Shown: positions 25,492 through 35,221 of the stretch, piece after piece
Position numbering within the stretch: position 1 is the first letter of the stretch
Layout of the letters: every line of letters begins with the position of its first letter
DNA from: Cellulomonadaceae bacterium
GTDB lineage: Bacteria; Actinomycetota; Actinomycetes; Actinomycetales; Cellulomonadaceae
Length of the DNA stretch: 62,518 nt
Direction: 5' to 3'
NCBI GenBank assembly: GCA_031256435.1
Contig: JAIRQO010000071.1
Location: 1-62,518 of the forward strand
Notes under the pieces: generated by a model
The model's input: the letters and a program-made list of their open reading frames with translations, nothing else
The model's database searches: none
What the model was told of the DNA's origin: nothing
Position numbers and translations under genes: made by a program

Positions 25492-27129
25492 TCAGGCGGA
25501 CGGTTCTGTCTCAGCCGAAGATGCGGCGTTCTCCTCCTTGGCGGCGGCCAGGGCTTTCCGGGTAGAGGCGCGCAGGGAGAGTGGGTCCTCGTTCAGTTCC
25601 TTGCCCCACGCTACCATCACCAGCACTACCACCAGCGCAAAGGGCACGGAGGCCACAATCATCAACTGCTGCATCTCGTTGAGCGCGGCGTTGCCACCCA
25701 CCACCAACAGCACGGCGGCCACCGCCGTGAGCCCCGCACCAAAGAGAATGGTCAGCCACTTGCTGGGCACGGCTCTCCCGCGCTCGGCCAACGTCCCCAT
25801 GACCAGAGATGCCGAATCGGCGCCGGTGACAAATAGCACCACAATGGTCCCCAGCGCCGCCGCTGCCCACAGGCGCCCACCGGGTAGGGCATCCAGCACC
25901 GCAAAGAGCACATTCTGCGGACTGCCCGCCGCATCAATGTGAGCGCCGTTTTGTTCCATGCGCATGGCAGTTCCACCCAGCACGGTGAACCACACCAGGC
26001 ACACGGCCGAGGGCACCAGTACCACGGTCACCACAAACTCGCGCAAGGTCCGTCCCTTGCTGATTTTGGCAATGAACATACCTACAAAGGGAGTCCAGGA
26101 CACCCACCACGCCCAGTAGTACGTTGTCCAGGCGGACATGAACTCTCCGGCATCCTTTGAGGACGCCACGGATTGGGCCATCAGCGCGGGCAGGTCACCC
26201 ACAAAGGTCAGGAACCCGCCGGGAATCAGGTTGGTGATCAGTAGCGTGGGGCCAAAGATGAACACGGCCACGGCAATGGCCACCATGATCCCGGTGTTGA
26301 TATTGGACAGAATCCTGATCCCGCGCTTGATCCCGGACACCGCAGAGAAGATGAATCCCACGCCCAGGAAGGTCATCACCACCACCAGTGCCGCGTTGGT
26401 CAGCGGAGGCGCCCCGGACACAATCTCGTACCCGCGCCCAATCTGTAAGGTGCCAATCCCTAGGGAGATGGCGGTACCAAACAGGGTCACGATGATGGCC
26501 GCCACGTCTACCGCCGCACCCAGAGGACCCCGGGTCCGCGCACCGAAGATCGGCTCCAGCAACCGGGACATCAGTTGCGTCCGCCCTTTGCGGTACGCCG
26601 AATACGCCATGGCTGCGCCCACTAGGGCGTAGTACGCCCAGGCCACGGGACCCCAGTGGAACAGGGTCTGAGCCATGGCCTTGAACATGGCCGCTTGGGA
26701 TTGCGGCTCAATGGCCTCATAGATGGGAGGCAGTTTCATGAAGAAGGTCAACGGCTCGTACGGGCCGTAGAAGAGCAGGCCAACGCCCACACCGCAGGCA
26801 AAGATCATGCCCACCCAGGAGATGGTGGAGTACTCCGGCTTATCCCCATCCTTGCCCAGCGGAATGTGGCGATGCGGGCCGAACCCAATCCACATCACAA
26901 AGCCAAACACGGCAATGGTCAGCAGGCTGAACATCCAGCCCAGGGGTCCGGTGACAAAGGAGAACGCTACATCCGCAGAGGATTGCAATGATTCCGGTGC
27001 CACCAAACCCCACACCACTACCGCCAACACCAGCGAGATGGAGGTGAAGAATACGGTGCGATCCAGGCCTGCTCGCTCGGCCGACGTTGCGGCCGAGGAG
27101 CGGGTGGAAGCGATTACTGGCCCTTCCAT
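25492..27129 (-). CDS. BCCT-family betaine/carnitine/choline transporter
   Basis: 545 residues with about twelve membrane segments. Family signatures include the Gly-rich stretch [15 protein letters not shown] and the Trp-rich [16 protein letters not shown] followed by [10 protein letters not shown]. The Gly-rich helix resembles sodium-coupled BetP-type members rather than E. coli CaiT. As the last gene of the cai operon, overlapping caiD by 16 bp, it most likely imports carnitine or a related trimethylammonium compound. The substrate is inferred from context. The C-terminal tail is short and charged. Confidence 0.9.
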   Translation of the reverse strand: MEGPVIASTRSSAATSAERAGLDRTVFFTSISLVLAVVVWGLVAPESLQSSADVAFSFVTGPLGWMFSLLTIAVFGFVMWIGFGPHRHIPLGKDGDKPEYSTISWVGMIFACGVGVGLLFYGPYEPLTFFMKLPPIYEAIEPQSQAAMFKAMAQTLFHWGPVAWAYYALVGAAMAYSAYRKGRTQLMSRLLEPIFGARTRGPLGAAVDVAAIIVTLFGTAISLGIGTLQIGRGYEIVSGAPPLTNAALVVVMTFLGVGFIFSAVSGIKRGIRILSNINTGIMVAIAVAVFIFGPTLLITNLIPGGFLTFVGDLPALMAQSVASSKDAGEFMSAWTTYYWAWWVSWTPFVGMFIAKISKGRTLREFVVTVVLVPSAVCLVWFTVLGGTAMRMEQNGAHIDAAGSPQNVLFAVLDALPGGRLWAAAALGTIVVLFVTGADSASLVMGTLAERGRAVPSKWLTILFGAGLTAVAAVLLVVGGNAALNEMQQLMIVASVPFALVVVLVMVAWGKELNEDPLSLRASTRKALAAAKEENAASSAETEPSA

Positions 27130-27899
27130 ACGGGGTCACGCTTCTCAGCAAAGGCCGCCGGGCCTTCCAGGGCGTCTTCCGAGTGCAGCACGGCGGGGTA
27201 GTTCTCCAGCACGCCACTGCGCGTGAAGGTAAAGCCTTCTTCTACGGTCATGGCTGCTGTGGTGCGGACAATCTCCTTAATGGCGGCCACGGCAAGCGGT
27301 GCGCTCGCCTTGATGTTGGCGGCGTACTCGCGGGCGGTTTCCATCAGGGATTCCTGCGGCACCACGGCGTTGACAACACCCCAGCGGAGGGCTTCATCAG
27401 CCAACATCATGCGGCCCGTGAACATCAGGTCATTGGCCACGGCCAGCGGGACCACCTTGGGAAGGCGCAGCATGCCGCCGGAGTCTGGGACAATGCCAAT
27501 GCCGGCTTCGGGAAGGCCAAACTTGGCGTTTTCCGAGGCGATGATGACGTCAGCAGACAGTGCCAACTCAAAACCGCCACCCACGGCAATGCCGTTGACA
27601 GCCGCAATGACCGGCTTGTTCAGGTTGAAGAACTCGGTGATTCCAGCAAACCCGGTGGGGCCAAAGTCAGCATCCGGGGCTTCGCCCTCGGCCGCAGCCT
27701 TGAGGTCCCAGCCAGCGGAGAAGAAGCGCTCGCCACCACCGGTGATGATGGCCACGCGCAGTTCCGGGTCATTCTGGAACGCGGCAAAGGCTTCACACAT
27801 TTCATTGCTGGTAGCGGCATCAATGGCGTTCGCCTTGGGGCGATCCAGCACGATTTCTAGGACGCCGTCATTCGAGGTGACGTGGAGGGACTCGCTCAT
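27114..27899 (-). CDS. caiD: Crotonobetainyl-CoA hydratase / carnitinyl-CoA dehydratase
   Basis: 261 residues, the length of E. coli CaiD as I remember it, and very similar throughout: the N-terminal [50 protein letters not shown] and the C-terminal [12 protein letters not shown]. It belongs to the crotonase fold, and [11 protein letters not shown] forms the oxyanion hole. It interconverts L-carnitinyl-CoA and crotonobetainyl-CoA. AAGGAAA lies about 6 nt before the ATG. It lies between caiC and the BCCT gene. Confidence 0.95.
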   Translation of the reverse strand: MSESLHVTSNDGVLEIVLDRPKANAIDAATSNEMCEAFAAFQNDPELRVAIITGGGERFFSAGWDLKAAAEGEAPDADFGPTGFAGITEFFNLNKPVIAAVNGIAVGGGFELALSADVIIASENAKFGLPEAGIGIVPDSGGMLRLPKVVPLAVANDLMFTGRMMLADEALRWGVVNAVVPQESLMETAREYAANIKASAPLAVAAIKEIVRTTAAMTVEEGFTFTRSGVLENYPAVLHSEDALEGPAAFAEKRDPVWKGQ

Positions 27900-27926
27900 G
27901 GGTTTTCCTTTCTGAACCGGTGGCCC

Positions 27927-29510
27927 CTACGGGGCCGACAACCGGAGGTGGGATAATTCACGTTTGGCAATCTTGCCGGTGGACGTGCGGGGGAACTCTG
28001 TCAGGATGTGCATTTCACCAGGCACCTTGTACTCCGCCACCCGCCCCGCAATGTACGTGGTGACGTCAGCGGCTTCGAGCGTGCATCCAGGCTTGGGAGT
28101 CACAAACGCCACAATCGCTTCGTCACGGATCACATCTGGAACTCCCACCACGGCGGCATCCTCCACCTGGGGGTGCGTCCGCAACTGGCCCTCAATCTCC
28201 AACGCGGACACGTTCCTGCCAGCCCGTTTGATGATGTCATTGCGGCGTCCCACAAAGTAGAACCACCCTTGGGAATCCATGTAGCCGCGGTCATGGGGAC
28301 GGAACCAGCCGTCCTCAGTGAACGCGTTCTTGGTGGCCTCGGGATCATGGTAGTACTCCAGCATCAGCGTGCGTCCCCGCTCACCGCGGATCTGGATTTC
28401 GCCAATCTCCCCCGCCGGAAGTTCCTGTCCGTCCGAGTCCACAATCCGGGCCTCGTACCCCAACCCGGGCCGCCCAATGGAGGGCCACCGGCGTGGCCCC
28501 ACGGGGAAGTCCGTCAACACCCAGTTGATGGTCTCCGTCAAGCCGTAGCAGTTGAGCAAACGAGTGTTGAACCTCCGCTCAAACTCCTCCTTGGCATCGT
28601 CGTCGAGCGCTAAATAGTACTGAATGTCCCGCACCGAGTGATCGGCATCATCCGCACTCTCCGGCTGTAACAGCAACGTGCGCACAATCATGGCCACGGC
28701 CTGCAACAGCGTGGCCTGATACTGACGCACTTGCCCCCAGAACCGCCGCGCGCTGTACCTCTCCACCACAATCAACTCGGCCACCGCCGTCAGCGCGGGC
28801 ATGAGCGCGGCGAGTTGGAAGTTGGAGTGCTCCATGGGCATGGGGGTGAGCAGGCGATCATCCGGCCGCATGGCCATCTGCCAGTTGTGGTACAGCCCCG
28901 CGTGCAGGCAGTTGGCGTGCGTGATGACCACGCCCTTAGGGGCGGCCGTGGTGCCGGAGGTAAACAGCATCATGGCCGGTGAACTGCCCGTAATGCCCTC
29001 CACTTCCGGCGTGGTGGCGGGGTAATCGGCTCGTGTTTCCAGTGCGACGATGGCCGGCGTGCTGGTGAGGGTTTGTTGTGTTCCTCCGGCGACGACGAGC
29101 GTGCGCAACCCCGGCAGATGATGCGTGACCGCTGCTTTGTCCGCCGCAACCACCGCCACCTGGGGCTCGCAGCGTTGCCAAATGTGCTCCACCTCGCGCT
29201 GGGTGTATTGGTGTGCCACGGGTATGGCCACCGCGCCCAGTTTGATGATGGCAAACATCACGTGCAGGAAGTCCACGCTGGAGGGAAGTTGGAACACCAC
29301 GTTGGTTCCCGCCGTCACGCCAAGCGAGGCCAGGAGGTTGGCTACACGGTTGGTCTCGTCATCAAACTGCTGGTAGGTGGCCTTGTGAACGGCGCCGTCT
29401 GCACCGGCACCACCCGCATGCACAAAGGTGAGGAACGGGCGGTCAGCAAACTCGCGCCGGAGCCAGCCCCACAGATCAATGAGGGTCAGCGGGCCGATGC
29501 CATCAACCAT
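27927..29510 (-). CDS. caiC: Crotonobetaine/carnitine-CoA ligase
   Basis: 527-residue adenylate-forming enzyme. P-loop LFTSGTTAAPKGVVITH, motif YGLTETINW, RRWPSIGRPGLGYEA and a C-terminal catalytic Lys in TSTGKIAKRE are intact. Stretches such as VERYSARRFWGQVRQYQAT match what is known of CaiC. It activates carnitine, crotonobetaine or gamma-butyrobetaine to the CoA thioester with ATP. GGGGAG precedes the ATG by about 4 nt. The 123-bp gap to caiB is G-rich and could fold. Confidence 0.9.
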   Translation of the reverse strand: MVDGIGPLTLIDLWGWLRREFADRPFLTFVHAGGAGADGAVHKATYQQFDDETNRVANLLASLGVTAGTNVVFQLPSSVDFLHVMFAIIKLGAVAIPVAHQYTQREVEHIWQRCEPQVAVVAADKAAVTHHLPGLRTLVVAGGTQQTLTSTPAIVALETRADYPATTPEVEGITGSSPAMMLFTSGTTAAPKGVVITHANCLHAGLYHNWQMAMRPDDRLLTPMPMEHSNFQLAALMPALTAVAELIVVERYSARRFWGQVRQYQATLLQAVAMIVRTLLLQPESADDADHSVRDIQYYLALDDDAKEEFERRFNTRLLNCYGLTETINWVLTDFPVGPRRWPSIGRPGLGYEARIVDSDGQELPAGEIGEIQIRGERGRTLMLEYYHDPEATKNAFTEDGWFRPHDRGYMDSQGWFYFVGRRNDIIKRAGRNVSALEIEGQLRTHPQVEDAAVVGVPDVIRDEAIVAFVTPKPGCTLEAADVTTYIAGRVAEYKVPGEMHILTEFPRTSTGKIAKRELSHLRLSAP

Positions 29511-29633
29511 GGTGCTCCCCTCTCTCCTGCTTCTGTATGGGTGGCCGGGTGGCCCGGACGATGGGTGGCCTCGCCTGTGGGTGAGCCAGCCGGGTGGATG
29601 AGGCAGCCCAGGTGACCCGGGCGGCCCCCTGGA

Positions 29634-30845
29634 CTAGTCAGCCAAGCGGATGAGACCGGCCTCGGCCAACTCGGCAATCTGCTCGGCGGTGACGCCTACC
29701 TCGGCCAACACGGCCTCGGTGTCCTGGCCGAGTTTGGGCATCGGGCGCCAAATCTGGCCGGGGTTCCGGGCAAACTTGGGGAAGATGTTGATGCCCTTGA
29801 CCGGCTTGCCCTCGTTGGTTTCCCACTCCACAATGGCTTCACGCGCCTTGAAGTGCGGGAGGTTTTCCAGGTCACGAACCTCGTTGATGATTCCCACGGC
29901 AATGGCTTGCGGAGTGAACAGATCATCCACTTCCTGAGCCGTTTTGGTGACCATCCAATCTTCAAGTTTCTGCTCAATGAGTTCCGCCTTGGGACCGTTC
30001 AGCCACAGCGCGGTGCATCCCTCCGGGTAATCCTCGGTGCCCCACAGGTCACCCAGGCCGATGGTCCGCAACAGGAACTCGTTTTGCGTGGCGCCGTAGC
30101 AGATGATGGACACAAATCCGTCCGAGCAGCGGTACTCGCCAATGGCGCACAGGTTCTGGTTGCGGGGACCGGGGCGGTCATATTCGATGCCCTCGTTGAG
30201 GTAGTCCACCATGTAGTAGGCGCCCACGCGGAGCATGGCCTCATACATGGCAAAGTCAATGGACTCGCCCTCGCCCGTGGCGTGCGCTTTGTGGAAGGCG
30301 GCCAGGGAGGATGCCGCAATGAGCAGCGCCGAGAAGTAGTCCGCTACATACGGCCCTGGGGCAATGGGCTGCTCGGGCAAACCGTTTTGAGCCAGGTACC
30401 CCATGTACGCCTGCACGGTGCGGTCATAGGCGGCGCGGTTGACCATGGTGTCTTCACCCGTGTGGCCGTAGCCGGACACGTGGCAAATGACCAAGTCCTT
30501 CTTGTGTTCCCACAGCAGTTCATCGGTCAAACCCCGGTTGGCGTACACCGGACCCTTGGAACTCTCAATGAAGATGTCCGCTTGTTCAATCAGTTTCAGG
30601 AAGGCCTCGCGCCCGCCCGGCTTGAACGGGTTGATGGCCACGGAGTGCTGGTTACGGCGCTCCACCTCTTTGATCCAGGCGGTGTCACGCATGGAGTCAC
30701 CTACGCGCGTGTTCTCCAGCCAGATCACCTTGGCTCCCCACTCGGCCATGAGGGCAGCAGCGGTGGGGGCGGCAATCTCGATGGCCGAATAGACAACGGT
30801 GACCCCCGCGAGAGGTCCGAATTGCGGAAGGGCGTTGGTGGTCAC
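29634..30845 (-). CDS. caiB: L-carnitine CoA-transferase
   Basis: 403-residue class III (CaiB/BaiF) CoA-transferase, close in length to E. coli CaiB and similar along its whole length (FGPLAGVTVVYSAIEIA, ADIFIESSKGPVYANRG, FPKFARNPGQIWRPMP). The catalytic Asp is expected in the DIFIESSKG-to-YDRTVQAY region. It moves CoA between gamma-butyrobetainyl- or crotonobetainyl-CoA and carnitine. GTG at 30845 is chosen because AGGAG lies 6 nt upstream and the protein then begins like known CaiB; longer readings add Pro-rich sequence. Confidence 0.95.
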   Translation of the reverse strand: MTTNALPQFGPLAGVTVVYSAIEIAAPTAAALMAEWGAKVIWLENTRVGDSMRDTAWIKEVERRNQHSVAINPFKPGGREAFLKLIEQADIFIESSKGPVYANRGLTDELLWEHKKDLVICHVSGYGHTGEDTMVNRAAYDRTVQAYMGYLAQNGLPEQPIAPGPYVADYFSALLIAASSLAAFHKAHATGEGESIDFAMYEAMLRVGAYYMVDYLNEGIEYDRPGPRNQNLCAIGEYRCSDGFVSIICYGATQNEFLLRTIGLGDLWGTEDYPEGCTALWLNGPKAELIEQKLEDWMVTKTAQEVDDLFTPQAIAVGIINEVRDLENLPHFKAREAIVEWETNEGKPVKGINIFPKFARNPGQIWRPMPKLGQDTEAVLAEVGVTAEQIAELAEAGLIRLAD

Positions 30846-30903
30846 TGGGTACTCCTGGGTTATCGGTGGTGAATAATGGACGTGTGAATGATGTAGTGGT
30901 GGA

Positions 30904-31908
30904 TTATTCTGCAGCGGGCGGTGTGGGCGGGGAGGCGTCAGGAACGGCGGACCGATAGAACTCGGCAGCCGCGTCAAAGGCAGCATTAGCCTCATCGAGG
31001 GCTTTGGTGTAATGCAGGAAGCCGTGGAGAACGCCGTCAAAGAGGGTCAACGTCACCGGAATCCCCTGGCGTTCCAGCAGGGCCGCGAGCGCCATCGAGT
31101 CATCCTTGGCGGGGTCCAGCGTGGACACGGCCAGGAAAGTGGGGGGAAGGCTGGTGAGATCAGCGGACAGTTGATCGACGAGGGGGTTGCGAGCATCCTC
31201 GGGTGAGGCCAAGTACAGGTCCCAGTAGTAGATCAAGTCATCTCGGCTCATGCCGTCCCAGGGTCCACCCAAGGTACGGCGGGCTGGCGAGTCTGTCAGG
31301 CCATACAGTCCGTAGAACAGCAGGAGGCTGGCCAGGGGGATCTGCGGTGCAGTGCTCCCGTGTCCCGCCAGACTCAACGCCGTGGCCATCGCTAAGTGCG
31401 CCCCCGCGGAATCTCCCGCCAGGGACAAGCGCGAACCATCCACGCCCCACTCCTCAGCGTGGGCCACCACGTACGCGCACGCGGCCACGCACTGCTGGAC
31501 GGGAACGGGGAACTTGGCCTCAGGTGAGAGCGTGTAGTCCACGCCCACCACCACGCAGCCGGTGCGTTCCGCCAGAACCCGCATGCAACGATCATGCGTC
31601 TCCAGGTCCCCCAGGTACCACCCGCCACCGTGAATGAACACGATCACGGGGAGCACACCGGGGGCTGGACGCAGGATCCGGATGGGGACGGGGCCGGTGT
31701 CAGTACTGACCACCCCGTCCGTCACATCCGTCATCACCGGGCCGCCCTCGTTCCAGTAAGCGCGGCCTTGCTTGTAGTCCGTCCGCTGCCCCTCATAATC
31801 GTCGAGCGCGCGCACGGGACCGGACGCGGCCGTTGCGGCATCCACAATGGCTCGCATCTGGTCCGTGAGGCGATCAAGGACCGGGGCAGAATCGGACTGA
31901 ACTGTCAT
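30904..31908 (-). CDS. Alpha/beta hydrolase (HSL-family esterase)
   Basis: 334 residues with the hormone-sensitive-lipase signature HGGGW, nucleophile Ser in GDSAG, catalytic Asp in the DPAKDD region and His in GVLHGFLHY. The first ~35 residues look like a cap helix. It is encoded within the cai operon, five bases after the MFS gene and 58 bp before caiB. I infer that it may hydrolyse acylcarnitine esters to free carnitine, but a generic ester substrate cannot be excluded. The tail is Pro/Ala-rich. Confidence 0.88.
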   Translation of the reverse strand: MTVQSDSAPVLDRLTDQMRAIVDAATAASGPVRALDDYEGQRTDYKQGRAYWNEGGPVMTDVTDGVVSTDTGPVPIRILRPAPGVLPVIVFIHGGGWYLGDLETHDRCMRVLAERTGCVVVGVDYTLSPEAKFPVPVQQCVAACAYVVAHAEEWGVDGSRLSLAGDSAGAHLAMATALSLAGHGSTAPQIPLASLLLFYGLYGLTDSPARRTLGGPWDGMSRDDLIYYWDLYLASPEDARNPLVDQLSADLTSLPPTFLAVSTLDPAKDDSMALAALLERQGIPVTLTLFDGVLHGFLHYTKALDEANAAFDAAAEFYRSAVPDASPPTPPAAE

Positions 31909-31913
31909 GGGTG

Positions 31914-33245
31914 TTACTTCTCGAGTTCTGCCTCGGCCGAACCGATCATGTCATCGGCCACGGTGACATCGTCGAGCGCCCTGTTACGGCGCGCGATGAA
32001 GAGCACCACTACGGCGCAGGCAATACCCAGAACGGCGGCAACAATCATGACCCAGAAGATGCGGTCAAAAGCGCCCTCGCCGTAGGTGTCCACCCAGCCG
32101 CCAAACCAGATGTCACGGAAGGTGTCCGGAGCGAACCCCAGCAGGGAGAGCACACCGGAGGCGGCGCCAAAGTACGTGGTGGGAACCCGCGCTTCGGTCA
32201 ACTGACCTGAGGTGATGTAGAACTGGCCCAGGGCCACAAATCCGAGCAGGAGGACCAGTGCGGCTGCAACGCCCGTGGAACCTTCGCCCCAAGGAATCGC
32301 GATGAACGCAATGAGCACGCCGATGATGAGGATAAACGCGGCAATGATCACCTTGGACGCCGAGCCCACCTTCTTGGTGATGGTGCCAGCCAGCGGGCCG
32401 GACACAATCCCCACACCGTAAGAACGCACGTTGGCCAGCATGGTGGCCACGGCAGCCGCCGCGAGCACGGGGCCCATGGTGAGCCACTGCGTGGTGTACG
32501 TCATGGAGGTGTACACAAAGTACACAAAGAACATGGTCAAACCGGCAAAGATCACGGCCGGGTTCTTCAGCGCCTGAGCAAACTCCGTCAGGGACAGCGC
32601 CTTGGCGTTGGGGTCCAACTCGTTGTCAAACTTGGGGATGAACAGCAGCGCTGCCACGCCCATGGCAGCAATGATGATGGCAATGACGATGAGCAGGGTG
32701 CGCAGGAACGCGGCCTCGTGGCCTTCGCCGTAGGTGTGCAGGATGATCTGCGCAATGACGTTACCTACCAAGAGTCCGGCTAGGGCGTAGAACATGTAGG
32801 AGAAACCGATGCGGCTGGGGTACTCGTCCTCAGCAAAGAGCAACCGGACCAACTTGTACCGCGTACCCCACCAGATCAGAATGGTGGTGACACCCAGGCC
32901 GATCATCAGCGTGACCATGATGCCGAAGGACGGCAGGGTGGCCATGATGAGAAGCAGCGCGGCGGAGCTGATGTACCCCACCCAACTCAGGGTGCGCATG
33001 CGGATCTTGTCCGCCAGGATTCCCGCAAAGATGTAGAAAATCATGGCGGTGATGGCGTAGGCACTCATCAACACACCCACCTGCTGGTTGGTGATGTTCA
33101 GCGCGGTGGCCATCTGGTCAGGGAACACCCAACGCAGATACGGAACGTAGTAAATGATGGACGAACCAGCACTCACCAAAGCCAGCAGCATCCACTGGCG
33201 AACTTTGGACAACTGGGTGTAGTTGACTTCATTGGAAGCAGGCAT
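31914..33245 (-). CDS. MFS transporter in the carnitine operon
   Basis: 443 residues with twelve predicted membrane helices. GILADKIRMRTLSWVGY is the conserved loop between helices 2 and 3. The ribosome site GAGGAG (33254-33259) lies inside the end of the upstream fabI-like gene, directly before its TAA, so translation is probably coupled. Possible roles are export of a pathway product (gamma-butyrobetaine or crotonobetaine) or uptake of an ester; the sequence does not tell. Confidence 0.88.
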   Translation of the reverse strand: MPASNEVNYTQLSKVRQWMLLALVSAGSSIIYYVPYLRWVFPDQMATALNITNQQVGVLMSAYAITAMIFYIFAGILADKIRMRTLSWVGYISSAALLLIMATLPSFGIMVTLMIGLGVTTILIWWGTRYKLVRLLFAEDEYPSRIGFSYMFYALAGLLVGNVIAQIILHTYGEGHEAAFLRTLLIVIAIIIAAMGVAALLFIPKFDNELDPNAKALSLTEFAQALKNPAVIFAGLTMFFVYFVYTSMTYTTQWLTMGPVLAAAAVATMLANVRSYGVGIVSGPLAGTITKKVGSASKVIIAAFILIIGVLIAFIAIPWGEGSTGVAAALVLLLGFVALGQFYITSGQLTEARVPTTYFGAASGVLSLLGFAPDTFRDIWFGGWVDTYGEGAFDRIFWVMIVAAVLGIACAVVVLFIARRNRALDDVTVADDMIGSAEAELEK

Positions 33246-33250
33246 GGGGG

Positions 33251-34036
33251 TTACTCCTCGTTGACAGCGTGGAGGCCACCGTCAACATATAGAATGTCAC
33301 CGGTAGTCATGGGGAACCAGGGGGAAAGAAGGGCTACCACGGCTTGCGCCACGGGGGTAGCGTCCTTGGCGTTCCAGGGCAGCGGAATCTTCGACGAGCC
33401 AGCAGCCATCTGCTCCTCGAATCCGGGGACGCCCATGGCGGCAGGCGTGATGATGGAACCGGCGGACACCAGGTTGCACGTGATCTCATCGCGGCCCAGG
33501 TCACGGGCCATGTAGCGGGTGGCTGCTTCCAAGCACGCCTTGGCAACGCCCATCCAGTTGTAGTCCGGCCAGGCAAAGCGCGAGTCATAGGTGAGGCCCA
33601 CCGCTGCGGAACCCTTGGGCATGAGCGGACGGCACGCGGCAATCAGGGCCTTGTAGGAGTAGGCGGAGGTGCGCATGGCCTGGGCAATGCGGTCCCATTC
33701 GCCCTCAGGATCATTGTCAAACATGTTGCCGCCCATGATGGTTTTGTGGGCAAAGGCAATGGAGTGAACTACGCCGTCAATGCGGTCAAAGCCAGCGGCC
33801 TTGAGCGTCTCCGGGAGGGCGGCCAGATCAGCATCGTCGCACACATCAAGTTGGATGACCGGAGCCTCCTTGGGAAGCGTGGACGCGGCGTCCTTGGTGA
33901 GGTCCATGGCGCGAGGGATGGAGGAGAGCACAACATTGGCACCAGATTCCTGGGCAATCTTGGCTACTTTGTAGGCGATGGAGGCGTCTGTGCGGATACC
34001 GGTCACCAGGATGTTCTTACCTTCAAGAAGCTGCAT
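33251..34036 (-). CDS. fabI: FabI/InhA-type NADH-dependent enoyl reductase
   Basis: 261 residues, SDR fold. The atypical NAD loop NILVTGIRTDASIAYKVA and the catalytic YNWMGVAK (Tyr and Lys seven apart) match FabI/InhA. The classical role is reduction of trans-2-enoyl-ACP in fatty-acid synthesis. Here it is the first gene of the cai operon, five bases before the MFS gene. Two readings are possible: a housekeeping fabI with read-through, or a reductase recruited to reduce crotonobetainyl-CoA in place of CaiA. ATG at 34036 has AAGGAA about 5 nt upstream. Confidence 0.9.
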   Translation of the reverse strand: MQLLEGKNILVTGIRTDASIAYKVAKIAQESGANVVLSSIPRAMDLTKDAASTLPKEAPVIQLDVCDDADLAALPETLKAAGFDRIDGVVHSIAFAHKTIMGGNMFDNDPEGEWDRIAQAMRTSAYSYKALIAACRPLMPKGSAAVGLTYDSRFAWPDYNWMGVAKACLEAATRYMARDLGRDEITCNLVSAGSIITPAAMGVPGFEEQMAAGSSKIPLPWNAKDATPVAQAVVALLSPWFPMTTGDILYVDGGLHAVNEE

Positions 34037-34150
34037 GAGATTCCTTGTTGTTGGGTGACCGTCAGCGGCCACAGCGGGACTTCCACTCTTCATCCTAAGC
34101 ACCCTCGGCGCGCGGAGTCCCGCGAGATCGCCTCCATGACACGGAGGTTC

Positions 34151-34156
34151 TAGGCT
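34151..34156 (+). promoter_or_regulatory. -10 box, serine hydrolase gene
   Basis: TAGGCT six bases before the ATG at 34163, with no ribosome site: a leaderless arrangement. Confidence 0.5.
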
Positions 34157-34162
34157 CGCGTT

Positions 34163-35203
34163 ATGCATGTATCCGCCGAACGTCTCCTTGCCACTGCCAC
34201 GGACGTGGGCTTTTGCGGCGTGCTGCGCCTTGAGTGGGCTGGAGACCGTGCCGGCTCGGGTGGCGAAGCGGTGGCTGGGGACGGCGCCGGCTCGGGTGGC
34301 GAAGCGGTCACCGCTGCGTTCGGCATGGCAAACCGGGCGTACTCCGTACCGCACACGCCGGACCTGCGCTTTGGCATGGCGTCCATCACCAAAGGGTTCA
34401 CCGCCCTGGCCGTGGGCTCGCTGGTGTCTGATGGCGTCCTGTCCTTTGACACACCGGCGCGTGAATACCTGGGCACGGACCTGCCACTCGTCGCCGACAC
34501 CGTGACCGTGGGGCAGTTGCTGAATCACACCTCGGGCGTGGCTGATTACTGGAGTGACTCGGACCCTGAGGCTCCCGAGTATCCCGCGGTTCCCCCAGCG
34601 TTACTGGCGGATGCCGAGCAGTACCTTCCGCTTCTTGATGGCCGCCCCATGGTCAGCGAGCCGGGAAGGGTATTTGCCTACAACAACGGGGCGTTCTGCG
34701 TGGCGGCCATCATTGCCCAACGTGCCAGCGGCGTGGAGTTCCACGAGTTAGTGCAGCAGCGGGTCTTTGATGCCGCGGGCATGACGCGCAGCGGATTCCT
34801 GCGGCAGGACGAACTCCCGGGCGATGCCGCTGTGGGCTACCTGCGTGCTGAGGGCCCGCGCACCAACGTGCTTCACCTGGCCGTTCGCGGAGGCGGTGAC
34901 GGCGGCGCCTATTCCACGGCGGAAGACTTGGGGTTGTTCTGGCGGGCGCTCATGGCAGATGAGATTGTTTCGTCGGACGTACGGCAGATGATGCTCACCC
35001 CCACGGAGCCGACGCCGGAGCGATTGCTGGACCGGCCGTACGGGCTGGGGTTCTGGCTGGGCAATGGCTATCTGCTGCGCGGGGCGGACCGCGGGGTGTC
35101 CACGTGGACCCACTATGACCCGGCTGATGGCTCCATCCTGACGGTGCTGTCCAATGTCACCGAAGGGGTGTGGCCCCTGTTGCACGCGCTGCGCCTGCGG
35201 TAG
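34163..35203 (+). CDS. Serine hydrolase, class C beta-lactamase/esterase fold
   Basis: 346 residues of the penicillin-binding-protein-like family. The nucleophile is in SITKGF (SxxK), the second motif is YNN in FAYNNGAFC, and GGGDGGAYST precedes the third. No signal peptide is seen, so it is probably cytoplasmic and more likely an esterase or peptidase than a resistance enzyme. Near the N-terminus (about residues 28-50) AGSGGEAV is repeated twice around AGDG, a tandem-repeat insertion. The S66 peptidase gene follows 18 bp downstream. Confidence 0.88.
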   Translation: MHVSAERLLATATDVGFCGVLRLEWAGDRAGSGGEAVAGDGAGSGGEAVTAAFGMANRAYSVPHTPDLRFGMASITKGFTALAVGSLVSDGVLSFDTPAREYLGTDLPLVADTVTVGQLLNHTSGVADYWSDSDPEAPEYPAVPPALLADAEQYLPLLDGRPMVSEPGRVFAYNNGAFCVAAIIAQRASGVEFHELVQQRVFDAAGMTRSGFLRQDELPGDAAVGYLRAEGPRTNVLHLAVRGGGDGGAYSTAEDLGLFWRALMADEIVSSDVRQMMLTPTEPTPERLLDRPYGLGFWLGNGYLLRGADRGVSTWTHYDPADGSILTVLSNVTEGVWPLLHALRLR

Positions 35204-35209
35204 TCCCGC

Positions 35210-35215
35210 TAGGAT
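35210..35215 (+). promoter_or_regulatory. -10 box, S66 peptidase gene
   Basis: TAGGAT lies six bases before the ATG at 35222. The gene may therefore be transcribed on its own as well as from the upstream hydrolase promoter. Confidence 0.45.
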
Positions 35216-35221
35216 GGCACC

